A stretch of DNA of 7,445 nt. It comes from JBQTJJ01 sp052387235. GTDB taxonomy: Bacteria > Actinomycetota > Acidimicrobiia > Acidimicrobiales > GCA-2861595. Position 1 is the first letter of the stretch, and each line of letters starts with the position of its first letter. The stretch lies in NCBI GenBank assembly GCA_052387235.1, contig JBQTJJ010000161.1, forward strand, positions 1 through 7,445, given 5' to 3'. Below the pieces are notes generated by a model that had not been told where the DNA came from, searched no databases, and saw nothing but the letters and a program-made list of their open reading frames with translations. Below, in pieces: positions 1-5,519 of this stretch. The translations under genes were made by a program, and so were the position numbers.

Positions 1-111
1 TTTGGACTCCCCGCCTGCCCGGCGAGTCCGGAGGGCCTCCCTCCATCACTGGCACAGCACGGTTCGTGTTGACGACCTTCTACATCGCCTCACTCTCCTT
101 TCAGGACACAC
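1..111. other. Left edge, no gene supported
   Basis: This stretch ahead of the first repeat holds no gene I can support. One plus-strand frame is open from the window edge to a TGA at 70-72, so it could be the last 23 codons of a gene that lies outside. A second plus-strand frame stays open into the repeat. Neither shows a recognisable motif. By analogy with the other units, this should be the 3' part of a cargo unit ending shortly before the repeat. Confidence 0.3.
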
Positions 112-228
112 CGCCGACGTGCCGTTCTCCCGCACCCTGGTCGGCGGGCCACCCGGCCGCCCTGGGACGGCCGAGCCCGCTCGCGATCACCTGATCGGTC
201 GGGCAGCCGGCGCCGCGAGTCCGGCAAT
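112..228 (+). repeat. Interspersed repeat copy A
   Basis: This copy has an exact left block CGCCGACGTGCCG (112-124). The right block GATCACCTGATCGG starts at 185, 73 bp downstream, and is preceded by CGCTCGC. The tail GCGAGTCCGGCAAT runs to about 228. The right block contains CGATCA/TGATCG as a small palindrome. The middle is unlike that of other copies except in GC content. The TAGGCT promoter-like hexamer of the next unit begins right at the end of the tail. Confidence 0.8.
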
Positions 229-242
229 AGGCTGACCCTGTG
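228..242 (+). promoter_or_regulatory. Leaderless -10 element and GTG start
   Basis: TAGGCT (228-233) fits the actinobacterial -10 pattern TANNNT. It is followed by exactly 6 nt and a GTG at 240, the arrangement expected when transcription starts on the first base of the start codon. There is no purine-rich ribosome binding site ahead of the GTG. No convincing -35 is visible. The element lies at the downstream edge of repeat copy A. Confidence 0.4.
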
Positions 243-407
243 ACGAAGCGCCGCCACGTCGGTCTTCGGGAGAGCTTCCGCCGCGCGAACGAGGCAGACC
301 CGGGGGGAGGGGGCGATGCTGGCACGCTCGCCGTGATTGCAACCGCCGTGTGGACTTGGATCCGCGGTATTCCCGAGGGCCCAGAACCTCCAGACGATCG
401 GCGGTGA
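240..407 (+). CDS. Possible 55-aa leaderless small protein
   Basis: This ORF starts with GTG and ends at TGA 405-407. The product is basic at the N-terminus (VTKRRHVGLRESFRRANEAD), followed by a glycine run, a short hydrophobic stretch around residues 29-42 (AGTLAVIATAVWTW), and a proline-rich end. I do not recognise a family. The argument for it is position: it follows the repeat and starts 6 nt after a TANNNT hexamer, like several other units here. It could be a leader peptide for the Imm21-like gene 85 nt downstream, or a chance ORF in GC-rich DNA. Antisense frames across this stretch are longer but have no features of a protein. Confidence 0.35.
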   Translation: MTKRRHVGLRESFRRANEADPGGGGDAGTLAVIATAVWTWIRGIPEGPEPPDDRR

Positions 408-492
408 CGCCTGCTCCGGTCTGCCCTGCGGCGGCCGCGAGAGGATGCGCCTGTCCTGGCCCCCGAGCCCCCGCCTGGTTAGGGACAACCGA

Positions 493-1074
493 ATGTTCCT
501 TCGCGCTGGTCCGACTGCGCGCGAGCCGGCATTCGTCGCGTCGTCTCTTGGGATGGACGCGGTAAACCGGAGGTCGGTGCAACTGCTCGGCAACGTCTCA
601 AGTGAGGGTGGGCCGTTCCTGGTCGTCGATGGCACAGCCGCAACCCTGTGGCGCGGGGAGGACTACGGCCGGGTCCTTGCCTGGTACGACGAACAGGCAG
701 ATGCCATCGGCGGCGAGTTCTCGGTCGACGACAGGACCGCACTCCTCTGGGACATCGGGCCGGGCTCCGTTGACGCATACCGGATCGATGCCGACCGGAT
801 CGTCTTGTCAAGGGCTCCAGAGGTCCAGGACGATCCGCCCGGCGACGCGCGTGCGCTCGGGCACATCGACGTCGTGAGCCACCGCCTACTCGTCTTCTGG
901 TCGCCGGTCTCGTATGCCGATCTCATCTTTCCGGGGGGGGAGACAAGGGATCAGAGTCTCGACGGACCTGTCGGGGGTGTTGGCCTCAGCATCCGCGTTC
1001 GTCCTGGTCGATACTCGGCGACCTCAACGGACCGGCAGACGAGCCAGCTCTGGCTCCACCGCCGCCACGCATAG
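493..1074 (+). CDS. Imm21-like immunity family protein
   Basis: A 193-residue protein of predicted cytoplasmic location. The region from about residue 37 (SEGGPFLVVDGTAATLWRG), through a DYGRVLAWYDE segment and TALLWDIGP (82-90), to a C-terminal PGRYSATSTD...QLWLHRR segment matches what I recall of the Imm21 immunity family: a GGP-(hydrophobic)-LWRG opening, a central LVLGDEP-like strand, and a closing G-x-Y strand. Imm21 proteins are predicted to neutralise toxins of polymorphic toxin systems. I chose ATG 493 because AGGGA lies 7 nt upstream; ATG 553 (173 aa) lacks such a site but keeps the whole family-like region. The TAG stop (1072-1074) lies inside the left block of repeat copy B. A run of eight G at 933-940 does not break the frame: the C-terminal pattern continues past it. 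No toxin gene is adjacent, so it would be an orphan immunity gene. Family assignment is from memory of the motif pattern. Confidence 0.6.
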   Translation: MFLRAGPTAREPAFVASSLGMDAVNRRSVQLLGNVSSEGGPFLVVDGTAATLWRGEDYGRVLAWYDEQADAIGGEFSVDDRTALLWDIGPGSVDAYRIDADRIVLSRAPEVQDDPPGDARALGHIDVVSHRLLVFWSPVSYADLIFPGGETRDQSLDGPVGGVGLSIRVRPGRYSATSTDRQTSQLWLHRRHA

Positions 1075-1180
1075 GTGCCGCTCGTCGCGCCCGCCGGCCT
1101 GGTGCGGGGCGTCGATCGGCTGCTCGGCTGGGGTGGGCCGATCAGCCAGTTCGGAGTGGTGACCGGCGCACGACGCGGCA
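1068..1180 (+). repeat. Interspersed repeat copy B
   Basis: The left block CGCATAGGTGCCG (1068-1080) matches the consensus at 10 of 13 positions. The right block GATCAGCCAGTTCGG starts at 1140, 72 bp away, and continues AGTGG. The tail GCGCACGACGCGGCA ends at 1180. It belongs to the CCAGTTCGG subtype shared with copies D and F. The stop codon of the upstream immunity-like gene is inside the left block, and the minus-strand gene on the other side ends 24 nt past the tail. Confidence 0.75.
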
Positions 1181-1203
1181 TGGGCAGCGTCCGCAGTGTT
1201 CCT

Positions 1204-1575
1204 TCACCCGTCACCCCGGCCGCCCTCACCGGTGTAGTCGAACGGATTCCGCCAGCCGGGACGAGAGGAACGAATGATCGGACGGGCCCGTTTGCCCCGC
1301 AATTCGTCTGGGTCGCACTTTGCGAGCAACGCCGCCCACGCTGGAGGGTTTGACCAGCGTCGTACCGAGAATGCAACGCCAGCCAGCCCCATGACCGCCA
1401 GCAGTGCGGGGATGGCGATCGTGAATCCCTTCGCAGCGCTCCCGAACCCGATCGCGGCGGCCCACGGCATTGCAACGACGGCCCACAGCATCATCGCCCT
1501 GGTCATCCAGATGCACACGATCCCGAAGCAGCCGTACGAACCGTCGTCAGGCCCTGAGTCTGCGACGTCGGCCAC
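1204..1575 (-). CDS. Small two-helix membrane protein
   Basis: An unrecognised 123-residue protein. Two hydrophobic segments, about residues 25-46 and 50-70, are separated by a short linker. They are followed by a cytoplasmic-looking basic tail with WSNPPAW, a KCDPDEL turn, and an arginine-rich stretch ending in a glycine-rich terminus. The start is uncertain. GTG 1575 is chosen because high third-position GC extends back to it and a CACCAT hexamer lies 5 nt upstream; ATG 1506 would give 100 residues and keeps both helices. It ends 24 nt from the tail of repeat copy B, and copy C lies upstream, so it occupies its own repeat-bounded unit. The same frame stays open far upstream through the anti-sigma gene, but that part is antisense-type noise. 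Function unknown. Confidence 0.55.
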   Translation of the reverse strand: MADVADSGPDDGSYGCFGIVCIWMTRAMMLWAVVAMPWAAAIGFGSAAKGFTIAIPALLAVMGLAGVAFSVRRWSNPPAWAALLAKCDPDELRGKRARPIIRSSRPGWRNPFDYTGEGGRGDG

Positions 1576-1635
1576 GCCCAATGGTGACACCGGCGACGCG
1601 CCGGCGTGCTGGCGGCGTTGGCCCGGGCACGGGAG

Positions 1636-1745
1636 CACCGAGGTGCCGGTCGGTCGCGACGACGGCGCCGGCCTCCCGACCACGGCGCCAACCGCCGTTG
1701 CGCCCCGAACATGTGCTCGCGCTGGCTCGACGGCGCGCAGGCCAC
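1636..1745 (+). repeat. Diverged interspersed repeat copy C
   Basis: The left block CACCGAGGTGCCG (1636-1648) matches the consensus at 11 of 13 positions. At the expected spacing (71 bp) a decayed right block starts at 1707 (GAACATGTGC), followed by CGCGCTGGCTCG, which resembles GGGCTGGTCG of copy D. A tail-like GCGCGCAGGCC follows. The match of spacing, not the right-block sequence alone, makes the call. It separates the small membrane protein gene from the sigma operon. Confidence 0.5.
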
Positions 1746-1763
1746 AAGTCGTCGGCCACAGCG

Positions 1764-2882
1764 TTACCCGCCCGAGCCTCGGCAGCCTTGGGACGTTTGG
1801 CCGGTATCCGGCTCGAAGCCGATGACGCCTCGGGGACTGACCAGTCCGACGTTCCCGGATGGATCGAGTCGCATCCAGACATGGATGGTGCCGCCGTCGG
1901 CCGGCGGTGGAAGCGTGGATACCCAGCGCCGGCCGTCGAAGTAGGCGATGCCGTCGCAGCGCAGCGGGAGCGTGTAGGGGTAGTACCGCCCGACTTCCAC
2001 GCCGGGACCGCAGGGCGGTGCCACCTCCTCGCCGGTGCACTGGCCGTCGTCGCCCAGCCCGTTGCCGGCCGGAGCCTCCGGTGCGCAGGCGCGTCCAGAG
2101 ACGACCACAGGTTCAGTGAGGTCGTCGGGGCACGGCACTGGCGGAGGTGGTCGTGATACGACCGCCTCGGGCGAGGGACGGATGGAGGCGACGATGCGCT
2201 CGGCCGCGGCGAAATCGTCGGCGCTGGCGCCCCGGCCCAGCCACACCATGACCCGGTAGCCGGGCTCGCCACCCACGGTCACCCCGACGTAGCGGCTCGG
2301 GGCCTGCGGCGGGTGGGCCTCGGCCGGCACCGGGCTGGTGCGGTCGAGCGACAGCGGGAAGGCGGTGTCGGACGACGTCGTCCTCCCGAACACCGGTCTC
2401 GTCGCCATGACGCTCATCTCCACGGCGACGAAGCCGTCGGGGACCCCCGCCAGGTCCCATGAGGTGGTGCAGCCGTTGGGAGGCGCCTGGAAGGCGAGGG
2501 GACGGTCAAGATTGGTGACCACGGTGCCGGAAAAGCCGACCCGGCACTGCCCGGAGAACTCCTGCACCCTCCAGTCGACAGGGTGCTCGAACCGCCAACC
2601 GAGGGCCGGGCTGATCCCCTCCCGCCATCGTTCGGTGGACTCGTCGGGACCAGGAACGACGGCGACGCGCTGATCGCGTCCACCGTCACGGACGACCACA
2701 ACGACACCGCTCACGGCGACTAGGGCTACAGCCGCAGCCGCAACCAGAGACCGGCCCCTTCGGCGGCGGTCGTGGGCGGCCAGCCGCTCTTCGACCCGGT
2801 CCCGCAGTTCGGGCGACGGCGGAAACCGGTCTGCGGCTTGCGCCAGGCTGTCGCGGAGGCGCTGCTCGAGCTCAGTCGCCAT
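1764..2882 (-). CDS. Membrane partner of SigE-family sigma, putative anti-sigma
   Basis: This 372-residue protein has a cytoplasmic N-terminus of about 44 residues, rich in charged residues (TELEQRLRDSLAQAADRF, then a D-R-R-R-R-R cluster). One transmembrane helix follows at about 45-64 (SLVAAAAVALVAVSGVVVVV), then a large extracytoplasmic part. The outer region has a GWRFEHPVDW stretch near 95-104 and eight cysteines (C113, C138 and six in the last third), an even number that suits disulfides outside the cell. No HxxxCxxC zinc anti-sigma motif is present. The ATG overlaps the end of the sigma gene by 11 bp and has AAGGGA 6 nt upstream, so it is probably translationally coupled. Order and topology suggest it holds or regulates the sigma factor at the membrane; that role is inferred from context, since I recognise no named domain. 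Confidence 0.75.
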   Translation of the reverse strand: MATELEQRLRDSLAQAADRFPPSPELRDRVEERLAAHDRRRRGRSLVAAAAVALVAVSGVVVVVRDGGRDQRVAVVPGPDESTERWREGISPALGWRFEHPVDWRVQEFSGQCRVGFSGTVVTNLDRPLAFQAPPNGCTTSWDLAGVPDGFVAVEMSVMATRPVFGRTTSSDTAFPLSLDRTSPVPAEAHPPQAPSRYVGVTVGGEPGYRVMVWLGRGASADDFAAAERIVASIRPSPEAVVSRPPPPVPCPDDLTEPVVVSGRACAPEAPAGNGLGDDGQCTGEEVAPPCGPGVEVGRYYPYTLPLRCDGIAYFDGRRWVSTLPPPADGGTIHVWMRLDPSGNVGLVSPRGVIGFEPDTGQTSQGCRGSGG

Positions 2883-3405
2883 CGTCGTTCCCTTCCAGGA
2901 TGCGACGCAGCCCGTCGAGGCCGCGTGCCGTGGTCGACTTGACCGTCCCGGTCGGCATCTCCAGGATCTCGGCCACCCGCGCCTCGCTGGCGTCGTCGAA
3001 GTAGCGAAGGACGAGCACCGCCCGCTGGCGGGCCGGGAGGCGGAGCATGGCCTTCCACATCCGATCGCGCTCGGTGACCGCGTCCTCGGTGCTCCTCGCT
3101 GTCGTGAGGGTGGGCGAGATGGGCCGACCCCTGCGCCGGGTCCGGCGGCGGAACTCGCCGCCGATCTCGTTCACGACCGCCCGCCGCAGGTAGGCGTCGA
3201 CGTCCTCGATCATGCCGGGTTGCCACCGCCTGTAGAGGCGGGCGAACACCTCGGCCACTGCATCCTCGGCCATGGTGGCGTTCCCGCACAGCAGGCCGGC
3301 CAACCGGACGAGGTGGTCGTGATGGGCGCGGAAGACGTCTTCGAAGTCGTCATGGTGCGTTGGCGCGTCCCGGCTTCCCGCAGACTCGAGTTGCACGGGC
3401 CTCAT
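2872..3405 (-). CDS. SigE-family ECF RNA polymerase sigma factor
   Basis: A 177-residue sigma-70 family protein of the extracytoplasmic-function type, directing RNA polymerase to specific promoters. Region 2 spans about residues 21-90 (FEDVFRAHHDHLVRLAGLL, then AEDAVAEVFARLYRRW and VDAYLRRAVVNE). Region 4 spans about 117-170 (LPARQRAVLVLRYFDDASEARVAEILEMPTGTVKST), containing the helix-turn-helix that reads the -35. There is no region 1 or 3, and the length is typical for the SigE family (SigE-type as in Streptomyces and other actinobacteria). The ATG at 3405 has GGGAG about 7 nt upstream. The gene overlaps the following membrane protein gene, its likely regulator. Family assignment is firm; target regulon and inducing signal cannot be read from the sequence. 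Confidence 0.93.
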   Translation of the reverse strand: MRPVQLESAGSRDAPTHHDDFEDVFRAHHDHLVRLAGLLCGNATMAEDAVAEVFARLYRRWQPGMIEDVDAYLRRAVVNEIGGEFRRRTRRRGRPISPTLTTARSTEDAVTERDRMWKAMLRLPARQRAVLVLRYFDDASEARVAEILEMPTGTVKSTTARGLDGLRRILEGNDDGD

Positions 3406-3663
3406 TCACTTCTCCCGATGCACGGCGGCGATCCCAGGTTCCATGAAGCGGTGGATTTTCTCCAGAGCCTCGCCCCAACAGGGTGCCGATGCCCAGGGAT
3501 GGTGTCCATGATCAGGACGGGAGTGGCACCGAGCCCGTCGCTCGTCCCTCGTCGAACACCTGGCGGTGGATCGCGCCCGCAGGCACCATCGGGGTCATTG
3601 TCCCGCTTTCGGCTCCCGTCGGACGTCTGCGACTATGGCGAACTTCTTGCGTCTCGCGGGCCG
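3406..3663. other. Intergenic stretch upstream of sigma operon
   Basis: These 258 bp lie between the sigma start and repeat copy D. No convincing gene is present on either strand; the open frames run into the repeat. The promoter of the sigma operon should be here. A GTGCCGATG at 3483 and a GATCAGGACGGGAGTGG at 3510 look like left and right pieces of the repeat with most of the middle missing, but the left match is too weak to call as a copy. Confidence 0.3.
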
Positions 3664-3775
3664 CTCCGACATGCCGTTCGCCACGGGCCGCGGCCGCCTG
3701 CAGGACGAGACTGGCCGGGCACCGAGGTGCGCCGATCAACCAGTTCGGGCTGGTCGCGTACAGCGCTACCGGGCA
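3664..3775 (+). repeat. Interspersed repeat copy D
   Basis: The left block CTCCGACATGCCG (3664-3676) differs from the consensus at only three positions. The right block GATCAACCAGTTCGG starts at 3734, 70 bp away, and is followed by GCTGGTCG. The tail GCGTACAGCGCTACCGGGCA ends near 3775. It is of the CCAGTTCGG subtype. The middle contains a GC-rich GGGCCGCGGCCGCC segment able to form local secondary structure. Confidence 0.78.
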
Positions 3776-3788
3776 AGCTCCTGGGGTG
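3774..3788 (+). promoter_or_regulatory. Possible leaderless -10 and GTG start
   Basis: CAAGCT (3774-3779) carries the A at position 2 and T at position 6 of a -10 hexamer. It is followed by exactly 6 nt and the GTG at 3786. It is weaker than the TANNNT cases but uses the same spacing, and sits at the end of the repeat tail. Confidence 0.25.
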
Positions 3789-4022
3789 GGGAACGATGGC
3801 TACCGCGGTCGGGGTCGACAGGATCTTCGCTTCCGTGCGTTCCTTGCGGCAATGCGCGGTCAGGCCGGCGTCTGGCTGAAGCTCGCTGCAACGACAGCGT
3901 TCGCCATGTCTTTGCTGGTTACGAAAGGCGCAAGGACGACGCTCGTATCGCTGGCCCTCGGGATCCTCTTGGCCGTCGGTATCGGCTACCCGCTGTTCCG
4001 GCGCCGTGGAGGAAGGCTCTAG
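3786..4022 (+). CDS. Small two-helix membrane protein
   Basis: An unrecognised 78-residue protein. A basic N-terminal stretch precedes two hydrophobic helices at about 29-45 (VWLKLAATTAFAMSLLV) and 51-70 (TTLVSLALGILLAVGIGYPL). These are joined by the short loop TKGAR and end in a basic FRRRGGRL tail, so both ends probably lie in the cytoplasm. The GTG start follows a -10-like hexamer by 6 nt; ATG 3852 would give a shorter product (56 aa) retaining both helices. A 27-codon ORF in another frame (ATG 3796) has a GGGGTGGGG upstream but no protein character. The TAG stop is 9 nt from the left block of repeat copy E. Function unknown; the hairpin layout resembles the product of the next unit. Confidence 0.6.
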   Translation: MGNDGYRGRGRQDLRFRAFLAAMRGQAGVWLKLAATTAFAMSLLVTKGARTTLVSLALGILLAVGIGYPLFRRRGGRL

Positions 4023-4031
4023 CCGGGCCGC

Positions 4032-4145
4032 CCCCGATGTGCCGATGTGCACGCTCAGGCCAGCGAACCGACTTGACGACCGCTCCGGCGACGACGCCGC
4101 TCGCGATCACCAAATCGGCGTAGCGCCCGGGCGCGCGAGCCGGCG
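4032..4145 (+). repeat. Interspersed repeat copy E
   Basis: The left block CCCCGATGTGCCG (4032-4044) is near consensus. CGCTCGC immediately precedes the right block GATCACCAAATCGG, which starts at 4105, 73 bp from the left. GCGTAGCG and the tail GCGCGCGAGCCGGC follow. This copy shares CGCTCGCGATCACC with copy A. CCGAT in the left block can pair with ATCGG in the right block. Confidence 0.8.
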
Positions 4146-4219
4146 CTCTACGAGTCCATCCACCGCGGGGCGTCGTCCTCGGGTCGGACGTCAGATCGCT
4201 TTCACCCAGGCAAGACCTC

Positions 4220-4234
4220 TACCGTCTACCCATG
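4220..4234 (+). promoter_or_regulatory. Leaderless -10 element and ATG start
   Basis: TACCGT (4220-4225) matches TANNNT and is followed by 6 nt (CTACCC) and the ATG at 4232. No ribosome binding site lies between. This is one of the three cleanest examples in the window of a -10 placed so that the start codon is the transcription start. Confidence 0.5.
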
Positions 4235-4441
4235 GTTCGACGCGATGTTCGAACGGATCCGGGTGGCCGGGCTACGAAGCCGGGAGCGGGCATCATCGTC
4301 AGGAGTTCCATCACGTCGGCCCTGCTCATCGCCGTCTACGCGGTGTCTCAGACCAAGTGGGCTCTCCTGGTCGGCGCTGTTGCGTACGGCGCACTCAATT
4401 TCTGGGCGTTCAAGTCCGGTCGAGAGCGCGGCTGGTTCTGA
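4232..4441 (+). CDS. Small two-helix membrane protein
   Basis: An unrecognised 69-residue protein. A polar N-terminus (MVRRDVRTDPGGRATKPGAG) precedes two hydrophobic helices at about 24-39 (SSITSALLIAVYAV) and 43-60 (WALLVGAVAYGALNFWAF), joined by SQTK, with a basic-aromatic end KSGRERGWF. The ATG sits 6 nt after a TACCGT hexamer with no Shine-Dalgarno sequence, so it is probably translated from a leaderless message. The antisense frame is open for longer but lacks any membrane or domain pattern. It is the only gene between repeat copies E and F. It could be a membrane effector or a small accessory subunit; nothing in the sequence decides. Confidence 0.62.
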   Translation: MVRRDVRTDPGGRATKPGAGIIVRSSITSALLIAVYAVSQTKWALLVGAVAYGALNFWAFKSGRERGWF

Positions 4442-4617
4442 CGGACGGAGGGTGTGGTCGCACAGCCTCATCTCACTGCGCCCCGCCGGTCGCGACGGGC
4501 CGCCCAGCGTCGGTCTGCTGAGCGCTGCACAGAACTTGCCGGACAGCAGGGGCAAGCTGTTCATAGTGTGAGGCAAACGCGGTGCGTCGGCGGAGCGGTT
4601 CCGGGGTGAGTCGGTAG
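4442..4617. other. Non-coding stretch before copy F
   Basis: I find no supported gene between the end of the small membrane protein gene and repeat copy F. GCCC and GGGC arms around 4479-4500 could form a weak hairpin, but there is no T-tract, so I do not call a terminator. The long 3' non-coding part is unusual here: other plus-strand genes stop within about 45 nt of the next repeat or inside it. Confidence 0.3.
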
Positions 4618-4732
4618 CGCCGACGTGCCGATGAGTTCGGCCCGCCTCCCGGCCGGTGTGGCGCCGCCGACTCGGTCGCCAGCAGCACCGACCGCCCAGT
4701 TCGGCGTGGCGGCCAGGCGCGACAACCCGGCG
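4618..4732 (+). repeat. Interspersed repeat copy F
   Basis: This copy has an exact left block CGCCGACGTGCCG (4618-4630). The right block GACCGCCCAGTTCGG starts at 4690, 72 bp away, followed by CGTGGCGG. The tail GCGCGACAACCCGGC ends at 4731. CGCCGA of the left block is perfectly complementary to TCGGCG of the right block. It is of the CCAGTTCGG subtype. The minus-strand gene that follows stops 3 nt past the tail. Confidence 0.83.
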
Positions 4733-4734
4733 CG

Positions 4735-5040
4735 CTAGGACAGCGGTCCGCCAGGCTCCTGGCGCGTCACGGGAAGCTCACCGCTGGCGAGCTTCGACTT
4801 CGCGAGTTCGTTGTAGGGCGGGTACCCATCGAAGGGGCATTTCGCGAGAAGCTCCTCCGGGGTTGGTGGGAGCCAGAGCGGACCCATTCCGCCGGCTCCG
4901 GTCATCGCTCGGCTACCAGGGCGCCTCGCGGGTAACTCTTGGCCGCACTTCGGGCAGTGGTATGCCCCTTTCGACCACTGTTCGTTCTTGAAGGTGGCAG
5001 GCCGCCAGAGCCAGGTCCAGAACCGGCGAAGCCTTCGCAC
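4735..5040 (-). CDS. Small protein with partial zinc-ribbon motif
   Basis: A 101-residue protein with a basic, tryptophan-rich N-terminus (RRLRRFWTWLWRP). A CPKCG knuckle (C29, C32) follows, then ELPARRPGSRAM, then a single later cysteine in AKCPFDGYPPYNE (C68). This looks like a degenerate or atypical zinc ribbon: the first CxxC is clear but the second pair has only one cysteine, so metal binding would need the aspartate or a partner. I do not recognise a named family. The GTG start at 5040 has a CAACAT hexamer 7 nt upstream and no ribosome binding site. It is the only gene between repeat copies F and G. Tryptophans at the N-terminus might mark a membrane-surface segment, but no full transmembrane helix is present. 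Confidence 0.6.
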   Translation of the reverse strand: MRRLRRFWTWLWRPATFKNEQWSKGAYHCPKCGQELPARRPGSRAMTGAGGMGPLWLPPTPEELLAKCPFDGYPPYNELAKSKLASGELPVTRQEPGGPLS

Positions 5041-5053
5041 GGGCGCGATGTTG
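5038..5053 (-). promoter_or_regulatory. Possible leaderless -10 and GTG start
   Basis: On the minus strand CAACAT (5053-5048) is followed by 7 nt and the GTG at 5040. It has A at position 2 and T at position 6 of the hexamer, as in CACAAT of the neighbouring plus-strand unit. A weak call that rests mainly on the recurring spacing. Confidence 0.25.
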
Positions 5054-5101
5054 CCAGAGGAAGCCGGGTCTCCCTGCCACGTGGCGGGGCCCGAGAAGGC
5101 G

Positions 5102-5212
5102 CGCCGACGTGCCGATCCTCGCGCCCTGCTCGGCGGCGGGCGATGTCGATCGCGTCCGGGCGGCCCCGCTCGCGATGACCAGATCGGTGGCGAGCGGAGC
5201 AGCGAGCCGCCA
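5102..5212 (+). repeat. Interspersed repeat copy G
   Basis: This copy has an exact left block CGCCGACGTGCCG (5102-5114). The right block GATGACCAGATCGG starts at 5174, 72 bp away, preceded by CGCTCGC and followed by TGGCGAGCG. CGCTCGC and GCGAGCG are perfect inverted partners enclosing the right block, so this copy can form an extra local hairpin. The tail is the most diverged of the clear copies (GCAGCGAGCCGCC). Confidence 0.82.
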
Positions 5213-5226
5213 CAATCCGGAGCGTG
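5211..5226 (+). promoter_or_regulatory. Leaderless -10-like element and GTG start
   Basis: CACAAT (5211-5216) agrees with TATAAT at four of six positions. It is followed by 7 nt and the GTG at 5224. GGAG at 5218-5222 is too close to the GTG to act as a ribosome binding site, which favours leaderless initiation. It abuts the end of the repeat tail. Confidence 0.35.
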
Positions 5227-5475
5227 CGACGGTGGGAGCTGTGGGCGAGTGAGACCGGGCAGAGCTTTTTCCCAGAGGAGATCGAGCAGGCACGCCGAAT
5301 GGCTTTAGAGGATGGCGAGATCTTCACCTGGGAGGTCGTCGCGCGCGGCACCAACGAGGCGATGCGGGCGATGTACCGGTACCGCGGCTGGGGCGAGTTC
5401 AAGCCCATGCTTCGGGACGATGGTACGCCCTACCCGGCTGACGAGGACGACGACTACGTCCCGCCGGACGCATAG
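5224..5475 (+). CDS. Conserved-looking small acidic-tailed protein
   Basis: An 83-residue soluble protein. It opens with VRRWELWASETGQSFFPEE, then an ARRMALEDGEIFTWEVVA segment, then GTNEAMRAMYRYRGWGEFKPM (about 42-62), and ends in an acidic PADEDDDYVPPDA tail. The W-E-L-W...SFFP opening with a later EAM-(x)n-GWGEFKPM element resembles a group of small hypothetical proteins I have met in diverse environmental bacteria, with no known function. The GTG start follows a CACAAT hexamer by 7 nt. It is the only gene between repeat copies G and H. Strong internal pattern (conserved aromatics, GWG) makes it a real gene; no activity can be assigned. Confidence 0.75.
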   Translation: MRRWELWASETGQSFFPEEIEQARRMALEDGEIFTWEVVARGTNEAMRAMYRYRGWGEFKPMLRDDGTPYPADEDDDYVPPDA

Positions 5476-5492
5476 AAGCGGCTCGGCCAATG

Positions 5493-5513
5493 GGCTCCGC
5501 AGTTTCAGGAGCC
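5493..5513 (+). terminator. Weak hairpin downstream of 83-aa gene
   Basis: GGCTCC and GGAGCC form a perfect 6-bp stem around a 9-nt loop, 17 nt after the stop codon and just before repeat copy H. There is no T-tract, so an intrinsic terminator role is only possible. An alternative pairing uses CGGCTC upstream with the same GAGCCG arm. Confidence 0.25.
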
Positions 5514-5519
5514 GAACCG

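Noticed and set aside
933..940. Run of eight G as a frameshift in the Imm21-like gene
   Set aside because: The frame used continues into a C-terminal strand pattern expected for the family, so no shift is needed. A read-level check would settle it.
1204..2040. Long minus-strand frame (278 codons) as one gene
   Set aside because: Its upstream two-thirds overlaps the anti-sigma gene in another frame and is low-complexity arginine/proline/alanine. Only the downstream part from about 1575 has membrane-protein character.
3437..3442. GGAAC on the minus strand as an ECF -35 for an autoregulated sigma operon
   Set aside because: The position is plausible, but no good -10 lies 16-17 nt downstream; TGCATC or CATC is unconvincing.
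3476..3540. Further shortened repeat copy (GTGCCGATG ... GATCAGGACGGGAGTGG)
   Set aside because: Left block is only half matched and the right block lacks the TTCGG core; it does not separate two recognisable genes.
3796..3879. 27-codon ORF with a GGGGTGGGG upstream
   Set aside because: No protein character, and it overlaps the better-supported membrane protein frame.
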